This document shows positions 1-10,604 of a DNA stretch of 46,447 bases, one piece after another. Location: contig NC_049995.1 in the NCBI RefSeq assembly GCF_000003815.2, forward strand, positions 757,491 to 803,937. The letters are read 5' to 3'. The notes under the pieces were generated by a model. The model searched no databases. It was not told the origin of the DNA and saw only the letters and a list, made by a program, of their open reading frames with translations. Every line of letters begins with the position of its first letter. The stretch's first letter is position 1. The DNA is from Branchiostoma floridae. Its lineage: Eukaryota; Chordata; Leptocardii; Amphioxiformes; Branchiostomatidae. Made by a program: the position numbers and the translations under genes.

Positions 1-375
1 ACATCGCTATACTGTAAATTGACGGTCTGCAAGTCCTTCCAATGCCACAGTTCTTTCCCCTGACAGCCAAATTCACCACTTCTTTCGTCCAAAGTATCAA
101 GCTTATCTTATACCGATGACGTTGTCATTTTGTCGCTCACTCGCTGGTTTTATTCGGTGGTTAAAGCAAATAGACCCAGGCGTTATGACACCATATACAC
201 CTCGGGGCGCCTCATTATTCCTTAAGTATATACACACACACAGAGACACAAACATCAATACACATGCACAATCATGTGTACAGACATGTGTATATATACA
301 GGTGAAAACACAATAAAAAAGGAACAGAAGATTAGTTTTTTCTTGACTTAATCTCGGAAAATGTCTCTGTTTCAG
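1..375. other. Intron sequence left of the first visible exon
   Basis: No exon is recognisable. A CA/TA-rich low-complexity stretch lies at about 227-300. The 160-codon minus-strand frame across this interval is the shadow of that repeat and of CCP exon 1. Confidence 0.5.
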
Positions 376-555
376 ACGTTTACTGTCCCCAGTTGGAACA
401 TCCACGTAACGGGCATGTCTCCGACACATCTCGAGCCCAACACGGCAAAACGGTGACCTACACGTGTGATTCTGGCTACGAGATGGTTTCGACAAGTGGC
501 ACTGAACGCCAATGCCAGGACGGTAGTTGGTCAGGACGTACTCCATACTGTGATC
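376..555 (+). CDS. CCP/sushi module 1 exon
   Basis: A phase 1-1 exon of 180 nt between a ttcag acceptor and a gtgagt donor. The translation has the four CCP cysteines in order (YCPQLEHP, VTYTCDSGYEM, RQCQDGSW, PYC) and the conserved W before the last cysteine. The module is one residue group longer than the 171-nt exons that dominate the rest of the array. It is the first part of the gene visible here; the intron after it holds a decayed LINE. Confidence 0.92.
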
Positions 556-939
556 GTGAGTATCTTCGTTCGTCTTCCGAGACATTTAACTTCGTGAGAT
601 ATTTACACTGTTTACATATCCGATTTTATCTAGTTTCATTGATTTGTGAGTAATGTTGTGATTTTTATCATTTATATGAACGCCTTCATAATGAATACTC
701 ATCTTCTTAAGCAATCTAGTTGTTGGCCAAGTATGCAGTAACACAGATACACTAAGAATACAGCACCTCCATTTTATGCAACTGACAAGAGATTTCAAAT
801 ACCTCATGTACCTTTGAGTAGCAATATCATTTGCACTTACATTCCCACGACTTCATGCCTTCATAAATCTGTCTCATTACAACATCTTGTTATGAGACTT
901 TACCTAGTCATATCCTCAGTTTGGGGTTTAGGGCTATGC

Positions 940-1330
940 TCGCTTCCAGCATTTGTAAGCTTCTTCCGACATTCCCCATCCTTCGCGATCTCCCCATCTC
1001 CTATAGGGTTTCCCTCTACTTCTGGTACCTTGCCTTGCAGAATGTGTTTTGAGATGTTCTAAGCACGTGTGGTGTGACCGAAGTACTGCTAAGAATATAG
1101 GAGTGTTCTTTCAGTCCCCAACTCATCTAGAACTGAGCAGGCCGGTATTTTGTCCAGCTAACCCTCAGTAGCTTTCTATAAAACTTCATCTCGAAGGCTT
1201 GAATCTTGAGTGTCCTTGGCATGGAGCATCAAAGCTTTACAGCCACATGTCACTACGGGCCAGACCGGACCCTTCAGTACCCTCAGCTTCGTGGACCTTC
1301 TAATACCCCTTTATATTGCGCGAAAATCAT
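940..1330 (-). mobile_element. Decayed non-LTR retrotransposon, reverse transcriptase C-terminal remnant
   Basis: Read on the minus strand, three shifting frames give consecutive pieces typical of the post-RT region of LINE ORF2 proteins: FEMKFYRKLLRVSW, then LDELGTERTLL followed after a stop by QYFGH, then a GTRSRGKPYRRW-type basic motif. Stops and frameshifts show it is dead. The clade cannot be fixed from so little. It lies in the intron between CCP exons 1 and 2. Confidence 0.72.
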
Positions 1331-1674
1331 CTCTTGAATAGTTAGATGATTTATATTCGATTAATATGTACACTTTGACCTCAGTCACCTAAAGTATCTT
1401 TTCATCGTTTTCGACGATAACCACCCTGAAAGTCTATGTAACCATGTGTTGTGTGTTGAGTGGAACCCCCCCCCCCCCCTCTAGTATGTGGAGTGGACCC
1501 AGAGGGGTCAGAGAGAAGGAAAAGAGGTCAGACAGGAGTCTGGAGGGAAGAGCCAGAGAGGCGGGAGGCACAGCTTTTATAAGGTTCTTTTAGTCGTTAT
1601 TCTTTCTTTAAGAACCACCTTAAAATTTGACCATTTTCGGTTTAAAATATCTCTGTTTTTCTTTCCTACTCAAG

Positions 1675-2154
1675 GGGTCTCATGCCCTCAATTGGACGCT
1701 ATTGAAAACGGCTATGTGTATGGAGGTGGCGACTACTTCGGGGACACAAAGTATGTTTCCTGTTTCCCAGGGTACCAGCTGGACTTGACCCGGATAAACG
1801 ACATGTACAGAGCATACTTTTACCCTGGATTAAGGGGAAACGTAACTGCCATGGAACAGTTCACTGAAAACTTAACACACAACACAACTGAGCTGTGTAC
1901 ACCGACCGTCATCACCACTGGCACGACAGAACTTAACGAAACTTTACTGAACAACACAGTCCACCTGTCTACACCGACCGGCAACTCAACTGGTGTGAAT
2001 GAAACTTCAACAGTTATCTACAATACCGAAGCGTTTTCAACAACCACAACCCCAACAACAGCTCCCCCAACAACAACAGCTCCGCCACCAACTTTAGTTA
2101 TCCTGAACTGCCAGGCAGACAGTACGTGGGATCAGAGTCCGCCATCCTGCAAAG
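1675..2154 (+). CDS. CCP module 2 exon with an internal mucin-like insert
   Basis: A 480-nt phase 1-1 exon that is open throughout. It starts as a normal CCP (SCPQLDAIENG, then SCFPGYQL) and ends as one (LNCQADSTWDQ, PSC). Between cysteines 2 and 3, where a typical module has about ten residues, there are roughly 100 residues rich in Thr, Asn and Pro, ending in a TTTTPTTAPPTTTAPPP tract. I count seven N-X-S/T sequons (NVT, NLT, NTT, NET, NNT, NST, NET) and one extra cysteine (ELCTPT). Two partial copies of a TPT...G...NET segment suggest internal duplication. Such segments are usually heavily glycosylated, extended spacers. The length divisible by three, absence of stops and flanking CCP halves argue for real coding rather than a retained intron. 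Confidence 0.85.
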
Positions 2155-2763
2155 GTATATTTTCTACTCTTTAAGACCAAGCTGTTGGCTGTGTTATTTA
2201 TGTACATGCATACATGATGCTCGATTACACGGTTCGAACAAGGCACCTTATAACGAAGTTTAATATTGCACCAGCCTATTAGATATATATATATATATAT
2301 ATAGCAAACAACGCCACCAGTGTAATATGATCAGCTGCTGCAGCGTCGTTTGCCTGCTGATAGCACGTTTCCCAAAGGAAGGCAGATTGGGATATAGCCG
2401 TAAACGAAAAATAGATAAAGGGTGTTAATAAAGGAATATACACGAATTTTGCTCATGGCTGTTTTTTTTTAACGTTCGGTGCGTTTCGTTGTCTCTTACG
2501 TTACACTCTACGCTACAGGGTATACCGCAAGCTGTCCGGTAGGGGCCCCTGGATTGGAAATGTGACAGATCAGCTCTTAACAAATGCCTTTCAAGTACCT
2601 TAAACCTACCTGGACCGTGCTTTTTTGGTATTCCTAAGGCCGAGTTGGGGGTGGGGGGTGGGGGTGGCACATTTCCTGATGTTATTGACATAGGAAAAGA
2701 ACCTCCTGCAATGCGGAATTTGACGCCATCACGATGTATCTTACCATTCCACAATGTACGTAG
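2155..2763. other. Intron with AT microsatellite
   Basis: Non-coding. A pure (TA)n run lies at about 2282-2303 and a G-rich run at about 2645-2666. No transposon ends are recognisable. Confidence 0.5.
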
Positions 2764-2934
2764 TTCGGCAGTGCGACCAACTTACCACTCCGAATAACTG
2801 TACCATGACTGGCGGGAACAGCTATCTCGACACAGTGACGTTCATCTGTGATCCTGGGTACATGGTCAGCGGCAGCCCAACACGCACCTGTATGGCGGAC
2901 GGAAGCTGGACAGGCGGTCAAACTGGTTGCACTT
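2764..2934 (+). CDS. CCP module 3 exon (extra cysteine)
   Basis: A 171-nt phase 1-1 exon. The acceptor is gtacgtag with a poor pyrimidine tract and the donor is gtgagt. The CCP cysteines are RQC, TFICDPGYM, TRTCMADGSW and TGC. A fifth cysteine sits in NNCTMTGG, which is also an N-C-T sequon, so pairing is uncertain. The frame is open upstream to 2754, but the conserved phase and the ag at 2762-2763 set the exon start. Confidence 0.9.
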
Positions 2935-3279
2935 GTGAGTACATTATGTATTAAGAGCAACTGCCCCAATTCAAATTGGCACTCTCGTCACCTTTTCTTT
3001 TCCATTTCTTTTCCATTGTCCAATTGTCATCCAGGGAGAGCCAACGCTTGCAATCTCTAATGTCGTTTAAGTGGTGATTCTTATACGCCTATTATATCAT
3101 TCAAGACTCATCCAAGAGTTGTTAAAATTCATTGATATTGACTGCATACCCAAAGAGTGCACGGCTTTCGGAACTTTATTTGCATTTTATCATAATTCAA
3201 TGAACAACAGGCATACCTAAGCTATTAAACGTTAAACTCGTAAGTTGTGTAATGTTGACTGAACTCTTTCATTTCATAG

Positions 3280-3456
3280 TGAAACGGTGCGCATGTCTGG
3301 AGGCCCCTCGCTTCGGCAGTATTGAAGGGACAGTCGGCTGTTACGTAGGTGAAACGGCAACGTTCTTCTGTTACAGTGGGTACGAGTTGCTAGGCGACAC
3401 TTCAAGGTCATGTCAAACAACCCAACAGTGGACGGGATCACAGCCCTTCTGTGTCA
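3280..3456 (+). CDS. CCP module 4 exon (six-cysteine variant)
   Basis: A 177-nt phase 1-1 exon with a catag acceptor and gtaagt donor. Six cysteines are present: the CAC pair at the N-terminus, GCYVGE, TFFCYSGYEL, SRSC and PFC. The extra pair (second Cys of CAC, plus GCY) resembles that in modules 17-19. The exon is followed within 50 bp by the large foldback element. Confidence 0.9.
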
Positions 3457-3529
3457 GTAAGTAATTCTTCAAAATTTATAGGTATTATCGACTTGATTAC
3501 TTTCTACGAAAGACCCAAGCGACACGTTG

Positions 3530-4082
3530 TGTACGCGGTATGTGAGCAATGCACACGCCGGTTTTAGCAGTGCTCGAGTAGTGTACACTCTGATATAAGC
3601 AGTGAGAGAGCATTGCACGCGCTGGTGTATGTAGTGTGCGAACAGTGTACACGCTGGTTTAAGCAGTGCGTGAGAAATGCACACGCTGTTGTGTGTTGTC
3701 CGCGAGCAATGTACACGCTGGTGTAAGCAGTGAGAGAGCATTGCACGCGCTGGTGTATGTAGTGTGTGAACAGTGTACACGCTGGTTTAAGCAGTGCGTG
3801 AGAAATGCACACGCTGTTGTGTGTTGTGCGCGAGCAATGCACACACTGGTCGTGAGCGGTGAGAGAGCATTGCTCACGCTGGTATATGTAGTGTGCGAAC
3901 AGTGTAAACGCTGGTTTTAGCCTTGTGTGAGCAGTGCACACGCTGACATTGTGTGTTGTGCGCGAGCAATGTACACGCAGGTGTAAGCAGTGCGTGACCA
4001 GTGCAGACGCTGGTGTATTAGTAGTGCGCGAGCATTGCAGATGCTGCTGTGTGTAGTGTGCGAGTAGTGTACGAGCTGGGGT
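3530..4082. repeat. Subterminal tandem repeats of the foldback element, left arm
   Basis: Diverged units of about 30-31 bp built on gcgagcaatgtacacgctgg, arranged in a higher-order period of roughly 120 bp. Open frames here on both strands are products of the repeat and not genes. Confidence 0.8.
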
Positions 4083-4146
4083 TTAAAGAAAAGGTTGGGC
4101 TGTCTAACAGGTCAGTCTACCTGGCCTGTCCGATTTCTACTATACT

Positions 4147-4196
4147 TAGACCACGATCCGCGGAGTCTAGTAGAGTCTGAGGACTCTCTACTCCGC
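4147..4196. repeat. Short hairpin nested in the left foldback arm
   Basis: The sequence from cgcggagtc to ctccgcg forms an imperfect palindrome around agtctgaggact. The same hairpin recurs inverted in the right arm at about 8119-8165. Confidence 0.65.
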
Positions 4197-5397
4197 GATG
4201 CATACAATTTTATATTCACTGATAATCAAGACTGGGTTAATCATGTTAAGAGTCATTGCACGAGAAAACCAGGCAAAACCAGACAGAGGCCGGAAGATGG
4301 GGGTCAGCCAAATCGACTCAAACTTTTTATGTGTGATAGGTATGTGGAACTATGAACAGCCATATAGTTAAAACCCTCCAGCTATTTTTCGTTATGGCGT
4401 TCTGGGACCCCCCTCAGGGACCCTCAAAAATCCAACAATTTATGCCTGAAAATTACTGAAATTTCGATGGCTATTCTGAAAAACCTGATTAAGGTACGAA
4501 CAAAAGTTTTGCATTTCCTTATAGCATGGGTTCTTAAGTATTTCAGACTAAAAGTTGAAGATGATGCATTAAAGTTATGAGGGTGTGCTAGGGGGTTACC
4601 TGAACCATTGAAAGCAGAATTTTTGTCACTGTAAATTTTAGTCATTTTTAAGGCGCAATAAAATCTATGCCCAGCGGGTCTGGCGAATGGTTTTAATGTT
4701 GATAGAGAGAGGAACATCTACTTATTCAAAAACAATCGTCATCTAATTGGGCCATACATAACGCGAGCCGTAAGAGGGGGGTCTTCATGGGGATTTTTCG
4801 GGTTTTGGTCTGTAGTAAATCGGGTGATTATATTACTCTATGGGGGTTAAGTCATGGCGAATGTTTGCGAAGTTGTTTGTGAACCATGCATGATTGTCAG
4901 AATATCATGATTGATTGGCAATATTAATTTGGGCTCCATATGGGGCATTTGGGGATACTATAAAAAGGAATTTTGCTGATTTTATACATTTTACTCTTGC
5001 TTTCTACTGTTATTAAACTGGTATCTGTTTCTAAATTACTTTGTACCTACCAGCTATGTTGTGCATAATGAGAAGGCTCTACATGGGGGTTACCAGGACT
5101 CCACAAATGTGATACCATTTAATAGAAAGGGCACATGGATGCGGATCTACTTTATACATATTGAGAATCATAGAACAAGACCACAACAAAGGTCAAGATT
5201 AATGCTTTTGGGGATGGATACGTGTACATTATACTTTTTTCATCAATACGAGTGCAATATAGGTACTGCTATAGACAAACAGCATTACATCAATGGTTTG
5301 TTAATATGCCTGACTATTCATTCACCACTTTAAGGTCATGCTGATTTGTGGAACTGATGTGAGTATACGAATACAGAAATGGCCGGAAAAAGTTGCC

Positions 5398-6571
5398 TTT
5401 ATCGTGTCAATATTCAATAATGCTATCTTAATGATGACTACATGTACCTTGTACTTTGTTTATCAATTATGGTATACTATAGCTCACAATTTAGGTAACA
5501 AAGTGCTGTACATGATCAATTGCCATTCATTCATTACCATAAGGACAAACCAAAAAGAAAATCTATCACAAACGCTTTACATATAGAACCCCTTTAGTAT
5601 CAAGTAAACTGTCGAGACGCAAATTCAAACGCAAAGGACAGTTCATTTTTGTTTAAGTGGTGATGTAGCACTTTTGTCGAAATTACGCTACGAAAGAATG
5701 AATTAAAGTAACAAATTACAAAAATTACAGCCAAGTAGCTTACAATATTGTACAAGCCTTTCAGTAGCACAGAGACAGTATGACAGCACAGAATTTGTGG
5801 CCACTAACATGGAGTCAATAAACTAAATTTAGATGGATAGAAGAGGAATGCGAGTGGCAGGCACTGCAAACACACTACATACCAGCAATGACTACATTCA
5901 TCTTTTCATGTATAAAGATGTAACCTTGAGTGAACTGGCAATAACCAACGGCCTTGAATCATTAATGCTAAAGTAACTAAAACTTGTGTCAAACCATTTT
6001 CATCTGCCCGTTCTAGGCTACATGACACTTCCTTTCATACAGGTATCTGAAACTATCCTAGGCACATGCACATACATGTACAAATTGCTTTTTCATAGTT
6101 TTTTTTAACAAAAATTTAAAAAGGGCTTTCAAGAGGTTTTGTACCCAATTGCAATATGTCTAGTGTTAGGTCCGACCAGAGTCTGTTAGCAATTACAGCT
6201 AAATGTTTAATCAGATTTTTTAAAAATCTAATGTACTTCTAAGTAAAGGATCCCGCAAAGACTTTGTTTTTGGCTTGTGGTGTGCACATCAATTCTAAGC
6301 TTTTTTCATTGTCAGAAAAAAACGTTTAGGTTTAAACCATACTGTAATTCATACAAAGCAGCTACAAAATGAGCAACTATATGCCGTAGATTGCAAACAC
6401 ATCGGCAAACGTAAATGTGTACTAATTACTTAGAATGCCAACATCAATTCCAAAGGTCAAACGAAAAGATGTGAAAGAACGAAAATCAAGAATCTGTTGT
6501 TTGGTATATCATACTCTGTGTGTTTTGTCATCTGTTCAGCTTTCCTGACCACACCACATCACCATAATCGA
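5398..6571. other. Unique spacer of the foldback element
   Basis: AT-rich sequence between the two arms. I see no open frame with family features, no tandem repeat and no RNA gene. It would form the loop of a folded transcript. Confidence 0.6.
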
Positions 6572-7704
6572 TGCAAATTTTTCGGCCACTTGTTTTATTA
6601 GCCTACTCGGCATTCGCATCAGTTCCCTAATCAGTATGACCTTATAATGGTGAATGAATAGTCAGGCATACAACAAACCATTGATGTAATGCTGTTTGTC
6701 TATAGCAGTACCTATAGTACACCCGTATTGATGAAAAAACACACTTATCCATCCCCCAAAGCGTTAATCTTGACCTTTGTTGTGGTCTTGTTCTATGTTT
6801 TTCTTTATATGCATGAAGTAGATCTACATCCATGTGCCCTTTCTATTAAATGGTATCACATTTGTGGAGTCCTGGTAACCCCCATGTAGAGCCTTCTCAT
6901 TGTGTACAACATAGCTGGTAGGTACAAGTAATTTAGAAACAGATACCAGTTTAATAACATTAGAAAGCAAGAATAAAATTGTATAAAATCAGCATAATGC
7001 CTTTTATAGTATCCCCAAATCCCCCATATGGAGCCCAAATTAATATTGCCAATCAATCATGATATTTTGACAATGATACATGGTTCACAAACAACTTCGC
7101 AAACATTCGCCATGACTTACCTCCAATACAGTAATATGATCACCCGATTTACTACAGACCAAAACCAGAAAAATCCCCATTAAGGCCCCCCTCTCACGGC
7201 TCACGTTATGTATGGCCCAATTAGATGACGACTGTTTTTGAATAAGTAGATGTTCCTCTCTCTATCAATATTAAAACCATTCACCAGACCCGCTGGGCAT
7301 AGATTTTATTGCGCCTTAAAAATGACTAAAATTTACAGTGACGAAAATTCTGCTTTCAATGGTTCAGGTAACCCCCTAGCACACCCTCATAACTTTGATG
7401 CATCATCTTCAACTTTTGGTCTATAACACTTTAGCAACCATGCTATATGGAAATGCAAAGCTTTTGTTCGTACCTTAGTCAGATTTTTCAGAATAGCCAT
7501 CGAAATTTCAGTAATTTTAAGGCATAAATTGTTGGATTTTTGAGAGTCCCTGAGGGGGGTCCCAGAACGCCATAACGAAAAATAGCTGGATGGTTTTAAC
7601 TATATGGCTGTTCATAGTTCCACATACCTATCACACAGAAAAAGTTTGAGTCGATTTGGCCGACCCCCATCTTCCGGCCTCTGCCTGGTTTTCTCGTGCA
7701 ATGA

Positions 7705-8118
7705 CTCTTAAGGACATTTTCTGTTACCACGGCATTGGGCAAATATGGACGAAACCTGAGGCTTATAAAATAGATTATATTGCTAACCAACTGCGCACCA
7801 GGCTACAAGATAAATACAAACAGGAGTGGTTTAGCTCTATTGAAAACAATTCAAAACTGTCTTTTCTTAGCAAATCAAAATATTGTTATGAACAAGAAAT
7901 GTACATTTATAATATAGATAACTTTGATATTCGCAAAGTAATTAGCCAGTTAAGAATTAGTAGCCAAAAATTGAATGTTGAAACAGGCAGATACCACAAT
8001 GTAGCCCCTGGCCAAACGCTCTGTCCATTCTGCCCAAATCATATTAAAGATGAATTTCATTTTATAATGGAATGTTCTAGATACGCTAGTTTACGCAATG
8101 AATTATTCACTTGTATGC
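7705..8118 (+). pseudogene. Non-LTR retrotransposon RT C-terminal fragment inside the right foldback arm
   Basis: A continuous frame runs from before this interval to 8207. The diagnostic part is a zinc-knuckle-like segment: LCPFCPNHIKDEFHF followed by MECSRYASLRNELF (C-x2-C...H-x4-C), typical of the tail of LINE reverse transcriptases. RT catalytic motifs are absent, so it is a captured or leftover fragment. At the matching place in the left arm only about 45 unrelated bp are found (about 4207-4251). It shares YxxLRNELFT with the LINE tail at about 41.7 kb. Confidence 0.75.
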
Positions 8119-8229
8119 ATCGCGGAGTAGAGAGTCCTCAGACTCTACTAGACTCCGCGGATCGGTGGTCTAAGTATAGTAGAATTCGGACAGGCCAGGT
8201 AGACTGACCTGTTAGACAGCCCAGCTTTT

Positions 8230-8600
8230 TCATCAAACCCCAGCTCGCACACTACTCGCACACTACACACACCAGCGTCTGCAATGCTCGCGCACTACTA
8301 ATACACCAGCGTCTGCACTGGTCACGCACTGCTTACACCAGCGTGTACATTGCTGGCGCACAACACACAACAGCGTGTGCACTGCTCACGCACTGCTTAA
8401 ACCAGCGTGTACACTGTTCGCACACTACATACACCAGCGTGTGCAATGCTCTCTCACTGCTCACGACCAGCGTATGCATTGCTCGCGCACAACACACAAC
8501 AGCGTGTGCATTTCTCATGCACTGATTACATTAGCGTGTACACTACTCGCGCACTGCTAAAACCGGCGTGTACATTGCTCACACACCGCGTACGTACACG
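8230..8600. repeat. Subterminal tandem repeats of the foldback element, right arm
   Basis: Inverted counterpart of the left-arm repeats (accagcgtgtacattgctcg units), but about 180 bp shorter. The two arms have therefore gained or lost units since the palindrome formed. Confidence 0.8.
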
Positions 8601-8654
8601 ACGTGTCGCTTGGGTCTTTCGTAATTTTCTATACAAAATATCATGTTCCCACAG

Positions 8655-8825
8655 AGGCAAAATGTCGCCAACTAAGCACTCCTACCAACGGGTTGAAGTT
8701 TGGCGGAAACGAGTACCAGGATCAGGTCACCTTTATTTGCATCACTGGGTATGAAATTGTTGGGACCAGTACCTTGGAGTGTTTGGCCAATCAGACATGG
8801 AGCGACACAGAACCACAGTGTGTCC
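8655..8825 (+). CDS. CCP module 5 exon
   Basis: A 171-nt phase 1-1 exon. Two overlapping ag acceptors occur at 8653-8656; phase requires the first. Cysteines: AKCRQL, TFICITGYEI, LECLANQTW and PQC, with a sequon in ANQT. The foldback element ends only 32 bp upstream, so the branch point or pyrimidine tract may lie partly inside the element. Confidence 0.9.
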
Positions 8826-9307
8826 GTGAGTTTTATTTCAATTTTGATTGTTTCCTAAAGATCACTATAAAGTTTATCCTCAACTAAACATTTTTATTTT
8901 CACTGCGGTCAACTTTATCAATAACGTTGGCATGCATTCATTGTATAGTTCAACACCTGGATAACATAGCCAATTACAATGCTACCTACTTTCTCATTTA
9001 CCCTAAAGTTCCTCATCCTTTGAACATTGTGTTGTCTAACGCAGTATTATGTAATATACACGTTCCTTATTTGATGATATGTGACTGTACTGGGGTCAAC
9101 AACATACGCAAGATGTTGCAGTTGACACACGGGGGAAAAAGATATCATATTTTTATGGTTTACTAAATGTGGTACAAATAGAAACTCCCCTATTCATTTT
9201 GACGGATATGTTATATAAAAACATACTAGGTACTAGTAGTTTTGGATCATATCAATAGTTAAAACTCATAACCAGTAGTCCGCTTTGCATACATTATTTA
9301 CTCCTAG
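8826..9307. other. Intron, nothing recognised
   Basis: AT-rich intron sequence. A 79-codon plus-strand frame at 8927-9166 has no recognisable motif. Confidence 0.5.
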
Positions 9308-9478
9308 GTTTACGGTGCCCAGCACTGCAAACCCCAGCTAACGGAGACATCATGGGAGGAAATGAGTACGGAGAAACCGTGTCGATAATGTGTGAGATAG
9401 GATACAAGCTGGATGGAAGTGCTACAAGGACTTGCATGGCGAGCAAGACGTGGAGTGGAATAGAGACGTCATGTGTTT
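9308..9478 (+). CDS. CCP module 6 exon
   Basis: A 171-nt phase 1-1 exon with a ctcctag acceptor and gtaagt donor. It reads LRCPALQTPANG, GGNEYGETV, IMCEIGYKL, TRTCMASKTW and SC. It has no upstream open frame, so simple ORF listing misses it; identification rests on the cysteine pattern, splice sites and phase. It shares GGNEYG with modules 5 (GGNEYQ) and 8. Confidence 0.9.
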
Positions 9479-9588
9479 GTAAGTTTTTTTTTAAACTCTT
9501 CTAGCATTGTAGTAAAAACGTGTAGCACACTGAAAACTTTATGGAACGAATTAATACCTTCCGAAAATAGTTTAATCAGGTTGTTAGA

Positions 9589-10007
9589 ATATAGGAGAAC
9601 TATTTGTTATACAACCAGCAGTTACTTACATTGCTTACGTTACGATGTCTAACTGGAGTTCTGCTTCTCACCGCCGTATGTAGCCGATGTAGGTGGCGCT
9701 TTTGCGGTGAGAAAGCAATCCCAAACGCGGCTAAGCTTGTATCCTCCCTCGTCCCGGTTCATCACTGGGGTTGACTTTCTTATCTAGATGGCCTCCTTAA
9801 TCCACCGTCTTACCTGTCTATGACCTTCGCCCCCTCAGAGTCAATTACGCTTTCTCACCACAAAAGCGCCACCTACATCGGCTACATGTAGCGGTGAGAA
9901 GCAGAACTCCAGCTAGTTAGAAGCTCTGTCGAAGGTGTCTGAGAGACATCGAAACGTAAGCAATGTAAGTAACTGCTGGTTGTGTAAAGAAAAGAATTCT
10001 CCTATAT
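9589..10007. mobile_element. MITE with long terminal inverted repeats
   Basis: About 120-bp arms match in inverted orientation, from atataggagaa at the left to ttctcctatat at the right. Each holds accagcagttacttacattg, ggagttctgcttctcaccgc and gccgatgtaggtggcgctt. The short middle has no coding potential. The right arm carries about 30 bp, around gtctgagagaca, not found in the left. The superfamily is not assigned. It lies in the intron between CCP exons 6 and 7. Confidence 0.8.
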
Positions 10008-10379
10008 CCGAATTAAAACCATTAAATCAGTGACACGTCAAGGTTTTCAACTATGAAACCATATTCCTTTATCCCTTACGATGACTAGTGTTGGTTTCTG
10101 ATGTTTTTTGACCGAGATTTACGCAGATAGAAGTCCGCGCTAGCCGGTATTCGGTCGGAATATTTGTGTTCCTTATTTATCTGATGTCCCTACGTGTATC
10201 TAAAAAGGACAATTGTAGTTTAGCATTATCCATATAGAGACGCAAAGGCCTCACAGAAGTCACAAGATATACTTCCATTGTGTCTATCAATTTTTCTATT
10301 TAGTTAAAACTTTCAAAAGTGCAGTTTAGTGCTTAGTGTAGGACTTGTTAAGATATAACCTTTCTTTCCTCTTTTGAAG

Positions 10380-10550
10380 TGAAAACCTGCCCGCTACTAG
10401 ACGCCCCTGACCACGGCTCAGTCAGTGGAGGTACCAACTACGGTGACATGGTGACTTACTCCTGTGAGACCGGATATGACATGTTAGGGACGCCTACAAG
10501 AACCTGCCAGGACAGTGAGCGGTGGAGTGGCAACCAACCTTACTGTTTAA
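10380..10550 (+). CDS. CCP module 7 exon
   Basis: A 171-nt phase 1-1 exon, acceptor gaag after a TC-rich tract, donor gtacgt. Motifs: KTCPLLDAPDHG, GGTNYGDMV, TYSCETGYDM, TRTCQDSERWSG and PYC. It is a standard four-cysteine CCP. Confidence 0.92.
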
Positions 10551-10604
10551 GTACGTTTAGATATTTGCGAATAGCAATGTTAGTATTCATTACTGTCAGT
10601 CGTG

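Larger units (their letters stand above)
3505..8623. mobile_element. 5.1-kb foldback (long inverted repeat) element filling an intron
   Basis: The left arm 3505-5397 and right arm 6572-8623 are near-identical reverse complements, with a unique spacer at about 5398-6571. The outermost matched bases are acgaaagacccaagc at the left and its complement ending at 8622. Both ends carry 30-31-bp tandem repeats. Candidate 8-bp flanking duplications (tactttct and aattttct) match at 6 of 8 positions, so insertion is plausible but not proven. It occupies about 98% of the intron 3457-8654. The right arm contains a reverse-transcriptase-like fragment the left arm lacks. No transposase is visible, so the element is non-autonomous. 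Confidence 0.85.

Noticed and set aside
1488-1674. Open frame extending CCP exon 2 upstream
   Set aside because: The acceptor at 1673-1674 restores the conserved phase 1 start; upstream residues are low-complexity intron.
3564-3941. His/Thr/Cys-rich ORFs in both strands, mirrored at 8333-8754
   Set aside because: They are read from the 30-31-bp tandem repeats of the foldback element and have no independent motif.
3457-8654. The foldback as an introner that created this intron
   Set aside because: The intron sits at the ancient phase 1 boundary shared by all the CCP exons, so insertion into a pre-existing intron is simpler.
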